A stretch of DNA of 7,017 bases from Flavobacteriaceae bacterium (GTDB lineage: Bacteria > Bacteroidota > Bacteroidia > Flavobacteriales > Flavobacteriaceae), in the NCBI GenBank assembly GCA_018623955.1, contig JAAZUX010000040.1, positions 1-7,017 of the forward strand, read 5' to 3'. Below, piece by piece: positions 1 through 6,668 of the stretch (positions within the stretch are counted from its first letter, which is position 1; each line of letters starts with the position of its first letter). Below the pieces are notes generated by a model. That model was given only the letters and a program-made list of their open reading frames with translations. It had not been told where the DNA came from and made no database searches. Made by a program: the position numbers and the translations under genes.

Positions 1-717
1 CATAAGGAAAAAAGGTTCTTTACGGTTATCCAATTTATCTAAGGTTGCCGTCAGATACTTGGCCAATAAAGGGGCTCTGCCATCGATGATAGATGGGGGT
101 TCGTCATTATAGGTAAAAAAACCAATTCGGTCAACATCCGATTTTTTATAGGCATTGAAGTTTTTGACCACATCTACCTTATCCATTTCTTTGATAAGGT
201 TTCTGTTGTCTTCTCTTTTGTTAAAATATTTTTTTCCTCCCCCAATGAAATAGTCTACATTACTTTCACTCAGCTGAAGAGCAATTTCTTCATATTTTTT
301 TCGGGAATCAATATTTGCATAAAAAGAAGCTGGGGTTGCATGAACAATACTTGAATTGGCAATCAGTCCAGTATTATACCCATTGTCTTCACAAATTTCT
401 AATACAGATTCAAGTTTTTGATTTCTTGAGCTGATTCCAAGAACACCATTATAAGTTTTTTCTCCACAGGCCATGGCGGTTCCGCTGGCAGCAGAGTCCG
501 TAACCAAACTATTTATTGCATGGGTTTTGGAAAGTCCAATGATAGAAAAATCTTCCAAAACAGTTTGATTGTTATTGGCATACATTCCTGCCGATATTTG
601 ACTTAAGCCCATTCCGTCTCCAATCAACAGAATGACATTAAGAGGGATATCCGCTGTTTGTTGGGTCTGAGCAATGACTAATAGGGGAAAGAATAAGGTT
701 AATAATGTTTTCCTCAT
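1..717 (-). CDS. Alkaline phosphatase (PhoA-type), 3'-truncated by window edge
   Basis: This is a partial gene: 239 codons from the ATG at 717 to the window edge, where the C-terminal part is cut off. It belongs to the alkaline phosphatase family, secreted metalloenzymes that hydrolyse phosphomonoesters to release phosphate. Residues 1-16 look like a signal peptide (Lys-Arg start, hydrophobic core, then AQ), so the enzyme is probably periplasmic or exported. Visible family motifs are DGMG (residues 34-37, metal-ligand Asp34), TDSAASGTA (73-81, nucleophile Ser75 by analogy with E. coli Ser102), and HATPA (126-130) followed by Arg139 in the position of the phosphate-binding Arg166. His126 replaces the Asp153 of E. 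coli PhoA, as in many non-enteric enzymes. The window stops at FFLM, where the family normally continues with the metal-binding VEG motif. It lies 38 nt downstream of waaA on the same strand. A weak -7-like TATATTTA (734-741) could drive it separately. Family assignment is secure; the physiological substrate is not known. Confidence 0.93.
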   Translation of the reverse strand, partial: MRKTLLTLFFPLLVIAQTQQTADIPLNVILLIGDGMGLSQISAGMYANNNQTVLEDFSIIGLSKTHAINSLVTDSAASGTAMACGEKTYNGVLGISSRNQKLESVLEICEDNGYNTGLIANSSIVHATPASFYANIDSRKKYEEIALQLSESNVDYFIGGGKKYFNKREDNRNLIKEMDKVDVVKNFNAYKKSDVDRIGFFTYNDEPPSIIDGRAPLLAKYLTATLDKLDNRKEPFFLM

Positions 718-755
718 AATTTAAGCTTGAAAGTAAATATAGATAAATTGTAAAT

Positions 756-2003
756 TTATTCAGTACTATGTTTTTTAATTGTTTCAGTTATGTATTGACT
801 CGCACCCTTCCCTGATGCGACATAATTTTGATTGATTTCTCCCATTTGCTCAACTAATTTTTTATCGTTTAACAATGCGTTTGATATTTTTTCAAATTCA
901 TCTGAAGATTTCACGCTCCTAATTCCTCCTTTTTTTTCCAATAAGACAGCTTCCTGAAACTTACCAAAATACTTTCCAATGACAACAGGAATACCATAGG
1001 CTGCGGGTTCTAAGGTGTTGTGTAAACCACTTTTTTTCATTCCCCCACCCACATAGGCAAATTTTGCATAGCGATAAATCTTGGCCAATTGACCAATGGT
1101 ATCCACTATCATCACAGCTTTGTCAGCGGCCCTCTCTTCATCAAAATTACTCCACTTGGTATAGGGGATCCCAATCCGTTTCTCTAAGTTTTCAATGGAC
1201 TGCTTCGAAACCTTGTGAGGGGCGATGATAATTTTAATGGGGGTGGTTTTTTTTAGAAAAGTATCCATTAATTCGTAATCCTCAGGCCAAGTGCTACCGG
1301 CAACAAAACACTCTTGATTATTAAGAAATTTTTCAATGATCTCCACCCTCTTGTGATTTTGGGTCAGATCGTATACGCGATCCAATCGGGTGTCTCCACT
1401 GATGCTAACATGATCAATACCGATTGAGTTCAATAGTTTTTTCGATTCATCGTTTTGGACAAAAAAGTGTTTTACCCCATAGAGAATTTTCCTGTAGGCC
1501 TTTCCATAGCTTTTAAAAAACAATTGCTTTGGTCGAAAAATACTTGAGACAGAATAGACTGGAATTTTTCTTTTGGAGAGTCCGTAGAAATAATTCAGCC
1601 AGAATTCATACTTTACAAATACAGCTCTTTTGATGTTACAAAAATCAAGAAATTGGTTAACGTTTTTGGTCGTGTCCCATGGCAAATAGCAAACACAGTC
1701 TGCAGTGTTAAAGTTTTTTTGAACTTCATAACCCGATGGTGAGAAAAAAGTAAGTAAAATTTTATGCTCAGCAAAAGTCTGTTTGTATTCCATTATTAAT
1801 GGTCGTGCTTGTTCAAACTCACCCAATGAAGCCACATGAAACCACACCCAATTGCCTTGGTCGACTCCTTTGGATTTTAAATGATCGAAAACTGCTTTTC
1901 GTCCTTCAATAAAAAGACGGAGCTTGTTAGAAAACAATCCCAAAAACTTTAATATGGGATAGCAGAGATTCAAAATTAGATTGTAAGTGATACGAGACAA
2001 CAT
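756..2003 (-). CDS. waaA: 3-deoxy-D-manno-octulosonic acid (Kdo) transferase
   Basis: WaaA (KdtA) transfers Kdo from CMP-Kdo to the lipid A precursor on the cytoplasmic face of the inner membrane, starting the LPS core. The protein is 415 aa, normal for the family. Residues 5-25 form a hydrophobic N-terminal anchor followed by the EGR signature (33-35). The N-terminal glycosyltransferase half has VASLGEFEQ (58-66), with Glu62 at the position of the catalytic base. The C-terminal half has GDTRLDRV (203-210), AGSTWPED (235-242), APHK (261-264) and the nucleotide-sugar site GGGMKKSGLHNTLEPA (319-334). I chose the ATG at 2003. The reading frame stays open upstream to 2489, but that part is antisense to the next gene and does not resemble the family, whereas the chosen start gives a family-like N-terminus. 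The next in-frame Met is too far inside. A -7 box lies only 5 nt upstream, so the mRNA may be nearly leaderless. Confidence 0.95.
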   Translation of the reverse strand: MLSRITYNLILNLCYPILKFLGLFSNKLRLFIEGRKAVFDHLKSKGVDQGNWVWFHVASLGEFEQARPLIMEYKQTFAEHKILLTFFSPSGYEVQKNFNTADCVCYLPWDTTKNVNQFLDFCNIKRAVFVKYEFWLNYFYGLSKRKIPVYSVSSIFRPKQLFFKSYGKAYRKILYGVKHFFVQNDESKKLLNSIGIDHVSISGDTRLDRVYDLTQNHKRVEIIEKFLNNQECFVAGSTWPEDYELMDTFLKKTTPIKIIIAPHKVSKQSIENLEKRIGIPYTKWSNFDEERAADKAVMIVDTIGQLAKIYRYAKFAYVGGGMKKSGLHNTLEPAAYGIPVVIGKYFGKFQEAVLLEKKGGIRSVKSSDEFEKISNALLNDKKLVEQMGEINQNYVASGKGASQYITETIKKHSTE

Positions 2004-2008
2004 TAAAT

Positions 2009-2038
2009 CAAAAATAGTTTTTAATATCAATTGCGTAA
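2009..2038 (-). promoter_or_regulatory. Putative Bacteroidota-type promoter of waaA
   Basis: On the minus strand, TATTTTTG (2016 to 2009) is an exact match to the Bacteroidota -7 consensus TAnnTTTG. TTA (2038 to 2036), 19 nt upstream, is a one-mismatch -33 element (consensus TTG). The -7 box ends 5 nt before the waaA ATG, so transcription would begin at or next to the start codon. It is inferred from consensus and position only. Confidence 0.45.
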
Positions 2039-2062
2039 AGCAGATTCCTTTTTTTAATTTTG
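2031..2062 (+). promoter_or_regulatory. Putative Bacteroidota-type promoter of the DegT-family gene
   Basis: TTG (2031-2033), a 21-nt spacer and TAATTTTG (2055-2062) match the flavobacterial consensus TTG-N17-23-TAnnTTTG at every fixed position. The start codon of the downstream gene is at 2079, so the leader would be about 10 nt. The -33 end overlaps the -33 end of the divergent waaA promoter. Confidence 0.62.
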
Positions 2063-2078
2063 TGAGGTAATAAAAATT

Positions 2079-3209
2079 ATGAAGAAGATCGAAATGGTTG
2101 ACCTCAAAGGTCAGTATGAGCTTATTAAAGACCAGGTTAATCAGTCTGTTTTGGAAACCATCGAATCCACAATGTTTATTAATGGTCCCCGGGTAAAAAG
2201 TTTTCAAGATCACCTTGAGAAATATCTGGATGTAAAACATGTCATTCCCTGCGCCAATGGAACAGATGCGCTTCAGATTGCCTTGATGGGCTTGGGGTTG
2301 AAACCGGGCGACGAAGTCATCACGGCCGATTTTACCTTTGCTGCTACCGTTGAAGTTATTTCCCTTTTGGGACTGACACCTGTTTTGGTCGATGTAGATC
2401 CCAAAACATTCAATATCGATATTGTTTCTATAGAAAAAGTTATCGGCCCCAAAACAAAAGCCATTATTCCGGTTCATTTGTTTGGTCAAGCTGCTGATAT
2501 GGAGGAAATCTTAGCCTTGGCTAAAAAAAATAACCTGTATGTTGTTGAGGACAACGCTCAATCCATAGGAGCGAATTATACATTTTCTGACGGAAGTAAA
2601 AAGAAAACGGGAACCTTGGGCCATATAGGAACGACTTCTTTTTTTCCTTCCAAGAATTTAGGAGCCTATGGAGATGGAGGTGCTATTTTCACCAATGATG
2701 ATGAGTTGGCGCATACCATTAGAGGAATGGTCAATCATGGAATGTATATTAGGTATCAGCACGATGTAGTTGGGGTGAATTCACGCTTGGACTCAGTACA
2801 AGCAGCCATACTTGATATAAAATTGAATTACCTTGACTTTTACAATGAATCCAGAAAGGCAGCCGCTCTAAAATACAACCAGCATTTGGCCGATCATCCC
2901 AAATTGGTTACTCCCTTTAGAAAAGGAGATTGTGACACCCACGTTTATCATCAGTATACTTTAAAGGTAATTGACGGGGATCGAGATGGTTTGGTTAAGC
3001 ACCTCAATGAGAAAGGTATCCCCTGTGGAGTCTATTATCCCATTCCTTTGCATTTACAAAAGGCATATACCAGTGAACACTACAAGGCCGATGATTTTAA
3101 AGTAACACTCGAAATCGTAGACCAGGTGATTTCTTTGCCTATGCACACAGAATTGGCTGACGATCAAATTAATTTCATTACCGATACCGTCAAGTCATTT
3201 TTGGTTTAG
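2079..3209 (+). CDS. DegT/DnrJ/EryC1/StrS-family sugar aminotransferase (WbpE/WlbC-like)
   Basis: This is a PLP-dependent aminotransferase of the DegT family (376 aa, usual length), which converts a nucleotide-linked keto-sugar to an amino sugar, usually with glutamate as amino donor. Motifs by residue: FINGPRV (33-39), CANGTDALQ (58-66, cofactor phosphate loop), GDEVITADFTFAAT (77-90), VVEDNAQSIGA (155-165, Asp158 and Gln161 contacting PLP), and TSFFPSKNLGAYGDGGA (186-202) with the internal-aldimine Lys192. GVNSRLDSVQAAIL follows, then a C-terminal YYPIPLH segment. The overall pattern resembles WbpE/WlbC, transaminases that make UDP-2,3-diamino-uronic acids in O-antigen synthesis. That resemblance is from memory and the substrate is not proven. 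Divergence from waaA fits a cell-envelope role, but no dehydrogenase or acetyltransferase partner is in the window. It ends 3 nt from the convergent fabD stop. Confidence 0.92.
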   Translation: MKKIEMVDLKGQYELIKDQVNQSVLETIESTMFINGPRVKSFQDHLEKYLDVKHVIPCANGTDALQIALMGLGLKPGDEVITADFTFAATVEVISLLGLTPVLVDVDPKTFNIDIVSIEKVIGPKTKAIIPVHLFGQAADMEEILALAKKNNLYVVEDNAQSIGANYTFSDGSKKKTGTLGHIGTTSFFPSKNLGAYGDGGAIFTNDDELAHTIRGMVNHGMYIRYQHDVVGVNSRLDSVQAAILDIKLNYLDFYNESRKAAALKYNQHLADHPKLVTPFRKGDCDTHVYHQYTLKVIDGDRDGLVKHLNEKGIPCGVYYPIPLHLQKAYTSEHYKADDFKVTLEIVDQVISLPMHTELADDQINFITDTVKSFLV

Positions 3210-3212
3210 TCC

Positions 3213-4094
3213 TTAAATTTCTGCACTGGAAACCGATACTTCCGGAGAGATTTTCCGAACTAAACCCTGTAAAACTTTTCCGGGTCCCACTTCAACGAAA
3301 TTTGTAATTCCTGATTCAATCATTGCATTTATACTTTGTGTCCACCTGACGGGGGCCGTCAATTGTGCGATCAGATTTTTCTGGATTTCTATGGGATCGT
3401 CAACCGCCACGGCTGGGGTGTTTTGATAAATAGGGCATAGTGGAGCAGAAAAATTTGTGGAATCAATGGCGTTGGCGAGTTCAGTTCTAGCAGGTTCCAT
3501 CAAAGGAGAGTGGAATGCTCCACCCACCGGCAAAACCAAAGCTCTTCTGGCACCTGCTGCTTTTAAATCTTCACAAGCCGATTCTATGGCATCTACACTG
3601 CCCGAGATAACCAGTTGTCCAGGACAATTGTAATTGGCTGCAACCACCACTCCTGAGATCTGTTGGCAAATTTCTTCAACTTTGTTGTCTTCCAATCCCA
3701 AGACAGCAGCCATTGTTCCTTTACTTAGATTACAGGCTTTTTGCATGGCCTCTGCTCTTTGAGAAACCAATTTCAACCCCGATTCAAAATCAATGGCTCC
3801 GGAAGCCGTTAGGGCTGAAAATTCTCCCAATGAGTGCCCTGCTACTGCATCGGGCTGAAAATCACTACCCATCACTTTTGCTGTGATAACAGAATGGAGA
3901 TAAATGGCAGGTTGGGTTACCCTGGTTTGCTGAAGGTCTTCTTTGCTCCCCTCCAAGAGTATGGTCGAAAGGTCAAACCCCAAGATCTCGTCCGAGGCTT
4001 GAAACATCTCTTTGGCCATTTCGAATCGATCAAATAGATCTTTTCCCATGCCGGGAAATTGCGAGCCTTGTCCAGGAAATAGATATGCTTTCAT
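3213..4094 (-). CDS. fabD: Malonyl-CoA:ACP transacylase
   Basis: FabD moves malonyl groups from CoA to acyl carrier protein, supplying the extender unit for type II fatty-acid synthesis in the cytoplasm. The chosen start gives 293 aa, close to the E. coli enzyme. It opens with the family signature LFPGQGSQFPGMG (5-17). The nucleophile Ser88 sits in GHSLGEFSA (86-94), Arg113 in SQRAEAMQ fits the malonyl-carboxylate arginine, NCPGQLVISG (156-165) is conserved, and His195 in GGAFHSPLM completes the catalytic dyad. QLTAPVRW carries the conserved active-site glutamine, and EVGPGKVLQGLV is near the C-terminus. I chose the ATG at 4094 rather than the one at 4136, because homologues begin just before the FPGQG motif and the upstream extension would run into folA. 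It lies 7 nt downstream of folA on the same strand, so it is probably co-transcribed. Confidence 0.95.
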   Translation of the reverse strand: MKAYLFPGQGSQFPGMGKDLFDRFEMAKEMFQASDEILGFDLSTILLEGSKEDLQQTRVTQPAIYLHSVITAKVMGSDFQPDAVAGHSLGEFSALTASGAIDFESGLKLVSQRAEAMQKACNLSKGTMAAVLGLEDNKVEEICQQISGVVVAANYNCPGQLVISGSVDAIESACEDLKAAGARRALVLPVGGAFHSPLMEPARTELANAIDSTNFSAPLCPIYQNTPAVAVDDPIEIQKNLIAQLTAPVRWTQSINAMIESGITNFVEVGPGKVLQGLVRKISPEVSVSSAEI

Positions 4095-4101
4095 AATCGA
4101 T

Positions 4102-4647
4102 TTATATTTTAGTATAGGTAATAAAAGAGTATTCAAAATCGGGATGACTCATGCGCTCCTCCTTTTCGACGGACCATTTTTTTAAATCGATTTCTGGAAA
4201 AAACACATCTCCCTCAAATTGGGAATGAATTCTTGTTAACTCAATCACATCGGCCAATTCAATTGCTTGCTCATAAACTTGTCCACCACCAATCACAAAA
4301 GGCTGTTCGTCTTCTTTTGCACATTCAATGGCTGCTTCCAGACTGTGACAAACAGTGATTCCCTCTTTGGAATAATTCTGGTTTCCCGTCACCACTATAT
4401 TATGACGGTTGGGCAATGCCTTGGGCAAGGATTCGAAAGTTTTCCTTCCCATGATGATGGCATGGCCTGTGGTCAAACGTTTAAAACGCTTGAGGTCTTC
4501 TGGTAAATGCCAGATCAATTGATTGTCTTTTCCCAAAACACTATTCTCATCAATGGCAGCTATTAGGGTGACTTTAGATACTTTTGATGATTTGCTGGGC
4601 TTGTAAGCATCAGCTGTTTTAGCGTCTTTTATACTTTCAGAATTCAT
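4102..4647 (-). CDS. folA: Dihydrofolate reductase
   Basis: FolA reduces dihydrofolate to tetrahydrofolate with NADPH, regenerating the cofactor that ThyA (5798-6622) oxidises. The protein is 181 aa. The core starts near residue 26 (VTLIAAID) and carries LGKDNQLIWHLPEDL (38-52), with Trp46 and the catalytic acid Asp51. It continues with IMGRKTFES (65-73, NADPH binding), LPNR (78-81, Arg81 for the folate glutamate), IGGGQVY (119-125) and Thr138. About 25 residues precede the core. This stretch is rich in Lys, Ser and Ala and looks disordered, and it makes the protein longer than the roughly 160-aa E. coli enzyme. No ATG, GTG or TTG codon lies between the chosen ATG and the core, so the extension seems real. 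It heads a folA-fabD transcription unit and is divergent from the class V aminotransferase. Confidence 0.95.
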   Translation of the reverse strand: MNSESIKDAKTADAYKPSKSSKVSKVTLIAAIDENSVLGKDNQLIWHLPEDLKRFKRLTTGHAIIMGRKTFESLPKALPNRHNIVVTGNQNYSKEGITVCHSLEAAIECAKEDEQPFVIGGGQVYEQAIELADVIELTRIHSQFEGDVFFPEIDLKKWSVEKEERMSHPDFEYSFITYTKI

Positions 4648-4696
4648 AAAAATTACAGGGGAGTTGTTTTGATTTTGGACTTAAAAAAGGAAATAA

Positions 4697-4728
4697 ATGT
4701 CAAAATATATTGAAATAGACTAATTTTG
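4697..4728 (+). promoter_or_regulatory. Putative promoter of the class V aminotransferase gene
   Basis: TAATTTTG (4721-4728) is an exact match to the Bacteroidota -7 box. The -33 position, 21 nt upstream (4697-4699), reads ATG against consensus TTG. The in-frame TTG at 4726 lies inside this -7 box, so it cannot be on the transcript. This argues for translation from the ATG at 4756, about 20 nt downstream of the expected transcription start. Confidence 0.5.
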
Positions 4729-4733
4729 GACAA
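4701..4733 (-). promoter_or_regulatory. Putative promoter of the folA-fabD operon
   Basis: On the minus strand, TTG (4733 to 4731) lies 21 nt upstream of the nine bases TATATTTTG (4709 to 4701). These contain a near match to the -7 consensus TAnnTTTG: either TATATTTT (one mismatch) or a consensus with one extra base. Transcription would start near 4694, leaving a leader of roughly 45 nt before the folA ATG at 4647. The promoter is superimposed on the divergent one for the plus-strand gene. Confidence 0.42.
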
Positions 4734-4755
4734 ATGTACGTTTTCTAATTTATTT

Positions 4756-5796
4756 ATGACTCTCCATTACGATTTCCCAGCACTGAAATCATGTACATAT
4801 TTGAACACTGCTTATGTGGGGTTGATGTCCCAGTCATTGTTCGACTACAGAACAGCTTATGAAAAAAACCATCTGCTGAATGCAGATCAATATAAAATCG
4901 ATGCCTATGATCGTTTGGATCAGACGCATCAAGCCATTTCGCGTTTTATAGGTTCCAAAAAAGAGCAAACATATTTCGTATCAAATTTTTCTGTAGGAAT
5001 AAGATTTGTTTTAGACAGCCTTGCCAAGGGAAGTAATGTTTTGTACCTAAAAGACGATTACCATTCACTTGTTGATGCGGTTGAAGAAAGGGATTTCAAT
5101 CATTTTAGTCTGTTCATTGACGAGCAATTGGAGGAAAAAATCGAGCTTGCTTTATCTCAAAATAGTTTTCATGCCTTGGTAATCAGTATCATTCAGTTTA
5201 CCCATGGTTTTAAAATCGATTTTGATTTTTTAGTTCAGCTCAAAGAAAAACACCCTCAATTGCTTATCATAGGAGATGCAACCCAACACATTGGGGCAGA
5301 TCTTTTTGATTTTAACGCCTCACCTTTTGATGCGGTAGTTTGCAGTGGATACAAGTGGTTGTTGGCGGGTTTTGGTAATGGTTTTATTGCCTTATCAGAT
5401 CAATTTTTTGAGGAGACAAAGAGGAGTCGTGAAGATTTTCAACACAAGGTATTTTCAGGACATTTTAATATATTGGGTGCAGCGTCACTGGTTTTTGCAT
5501 TGGATTATTTGGAGGCCAATGATTTTGAAAAACTGGTTCAAACAAATAAAGTACTTAGTGAAAAATTAAGAAATGAACTCATCAAAATTGGGTGGATACC
5601 CGAGTACCACCAGCGCAAACCTCAGAGCACTATCGTTAGCATTCCCACCGAGGAGGCTGTGCTGAAACAATTGGAAAAACAAGGGGTTAGGGCATCATAC
5701 AGGGGCAAATACCTTCGATTTTCAATTCATTTTTACAACTCTACTCAGGAAATTGAAAAATTAACCGGTCTTATAAAGCAATTGATTGCAGTTTGA
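4756..5796 (+). CDS. Class V PLP-dependent aminotransferase, substrate unknown
   Basis: This is a fold-type I PLP enzyme of the aminotransferase class V group (cysteine desulfurase, kynureninase and isopenicillin-N-epimerase relatives). From the ATG at 4756 it is 346 aa, slightly short for the group. YLNTAYVGLM (15-24) is the class V substrate-loop start. FVSNFSVGI (74-82) is the cofactor-phosphate region. GDATQHIGA (173-181) has Asp174 and Gln177 for the PLP ring, and SGYKWLLAGFGNG (197-209) has the Schiff-base Lys200. YLRFSIHFYNSTQEI (319-333) is the usual C-terminal motif, with Arg321 suited to bind a substrate carboxylate. There is no cysteine in the region where SufS/IscS enzymes carry their catalytic Cys, so cysteine desulfurase activity is unlikely. 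An earlier TTG start at 4726 is rejected because it sits in the -7 box. It is a single gene between folA and thyA on the opposite strand, ending 1 nt from thyA. The reaction cannot be named from sequence. Confidence 0.88.
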   Translation: MTLHYDFPALKSCTYLNTAYVGLMSQSLFDYRTAYEKNHLLNADQYKIDAYDRLDQTHQAISRFIGSKKEQTYFVSNFSVGIRFVLDSLAKGSNVLYLKDDYHSLVDAVEERDFNHFSLFIDEQLEEKIELALSQNSFHALVISIIQFTHGFKIDFDFLVQLKEKHPQLLIIGDATQHIGADLFDFNASPFDAVVCSGYKWLLAGFGNGFIALSDQFFEETKRSREDFQHKVFSGHFNILGAASLVFALDYLEANDFEKLVQTNKVLSEKLRNELIKIGWIPEYHQRKPQSTIVSIPTEEAVLKQLEKQGVRASYRGKYLRFSIHFYNSTQEIEKLTGLIKQLIAV

Positions 5797-5797
5797 T

Positions 5798-6622
5798 TTA
5801 TACGGCAACTTTACCACGAATCAGTGGGTGTGGATCATATCCATTGAGTGTAAAATCCTCGTATTTAAAATCAAAAATATCCTTGATCTTTGGGTTTAGG
5901 ATCATTTGAGGGAGTGGCCTCGGACTTCGACTGAGTTGCTCCTCTAGTTGCTCGTGATGATTGGAGTAAATATGAACATCTCCAAAGGTATGGACAAAAG
6001 TGCCGGGTTTCAGATCACACACTTGGGCCACCATCAAATTCAGAAGCGCATAGGATGCAATATTGAAGGGAACCCCCAAAAACAAATCTGCACTCCTCTG
6101 GTACAGTTGGCAAGAGAGCTTTCCCTCAGCGACATAAAACTGAAAGAAAGCATGGCAGGGGGGGAGAGCGGCTTTGTGATTGGCTACATTCTCTGAAAAA
6201 GACACAGAAGTGTCGGGCATCACACTGGGATTCCAAGCCGAAACCAGCATTCTTCTGCTGTCCGGATTGGTTTTCAAAGTTTGTATAACTGCTTTGATTT
6301 GATCAATCCCTTCATCATTCCAGTTCCTCCATTGGTGACCGTAAACAGGGCCTAAATCTCCGTTTTCATCTGCCCATTCATTCCATATTCTTACACCATT
6401 CTCTGTTAAATAGTTGATATTGGTATCCCCTTTCAAGAACCATAAAAGTTCGTGAATAACAGATTTTACATGGATTTTTTTGGTGGTAACCAATGGGAAT
6501 CCATCGGCTAAATCAAACCGCATTTGATAGCCAAAAACACTTTTTGTTCCCGTTCCGGTCCGATCTGTTTTGCTTACGCCATGATCCTGAATGAACTTGA
6601 CCAAATTTAAATATTGTTGCAT
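5798..6622 (-). CDS. thyA: Thymidylate synthase
   Basis: ThyA methylates dUMP to dTMP using 5,10-methylene-THF and releases DHF for FolA. The protein is 274 aa (E. coli 264) and collinear with the classic enzyme. It has DRTGTGT (20-26, Arg21 phosphate contact), PLVTTKK (43-49), [13 protein letters not shown] (57-69, Glu58), Trp80, DSRRM (121-125, Arg123/Arg124), the catalytic Cys156 in [30 protein letters not shown] (172-191, Arg176, Asp179, Asn187), the HIYSNH segment and a C-terminal valine. A 13-residue insert before the catalytic cysteine (about 136-149) is absent from E. coli but matches the form I recall in Bacteroidota. All catalytic residues are present, so it should be active. It has its own upstream promoter and follows the DUF151 nuclease gene by 86 nt. 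Confidence 0.97.
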   Translation of the reverse strand: MQQYLNLVKFIQDHGVSKTDRTGTGTKSVFGYQMRFDLADGFPLVTTKKIHVKSVIHELLWFLKGDTNINYLTENGVRIWNEWADENGDLGPVYGHQWRNWNDEGIDQIKAVIQTLKTNPDSRRMLVSAWNPSVMPDTSVSFSENVANHKAALPPCHAFFQFYVAEGKLSCQLYQRSADLFLGVPFNIASYALLNLMVAQVCDLKPGTFVHTFGDVHIYSNHHEQLEEQLSRSPRPLPQMILNPKIKDIFDFKYEDFTLNGYDPHPLIRGKVAV

Positions 6623-6641
6623 GTTTTTGAAGATATAAAAT

Positions 6642-6668
6642 CAAAAATAAGTCATGCTGAGATTCCAA
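6642..6668 (-). promoter_or_regulatory. Putative thyA promoter
   Basis: On the minus strand, TATTTTTG (6649 to 6642) matches the Bacteroidota -7 box exactly. A TTG (6668 to 6666) lies 16 nt upstream, one base short of the usual 17-23 spacing. Transcription would start near 6635, giving a leader of about 12 nt before the thyA ATG at 6622. The -33 end lies within an inverted repeat. Confidence 0.5.

Noticed and set aside
718..755. Promoter for the alkaline phosphatase, or a terminator after waaA
   Set aside because: There is only a one-mismatch TATATTTA (734-741) with a poor -33 element, and no hairpin with a T-run, so it is not strong enough to list.
2004..2489. N-terminal extension of the waaA reading frame (162 more codons, antisense to the DegT-family gene)
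   Set aside because: It is antisense to a well-supported gene and has no family-like content. The ATG at 2003 gives a normal WaaA length and N-terminal anchor.
3834..4037. Small plus-strand reading frame inside fabD
   Set aside because: It lies fully antisense to fabD, has no recognisable domain and no promoter box, so it is a shadow of the real gene.
4095..4136. Upstream ATG for fabD overlapping folA
   Set aside because: FabD proteins start just before the FPGQGSQ motif. The added residues overlap the folA coding end without similarity to the family.
4726..4755. Upstream TTG start for the class V aminotransferase
   Set aside because: The TTG lies inside an exact -7 promoter box, so it would not be transcribed. 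The ATG at 4756 begins a family-like N-terminus.
5345..6196. Small plus-strand reading frames at 5345-5569 and 5948-6196
   Set aside because: The first is in another frame of the aminotransferase gene and the second is antisense to thyA. Both look like by-products of the real coding frames.
6091..6215. Extra segment in ThyA before the catalytic cysteine, considered as an insertion or intein-like element
   Set aside because: It is only 13 residues longer than in E. coli and matches the form I recall for Bacteroidota ThyA, so it is a normal lineage feature.
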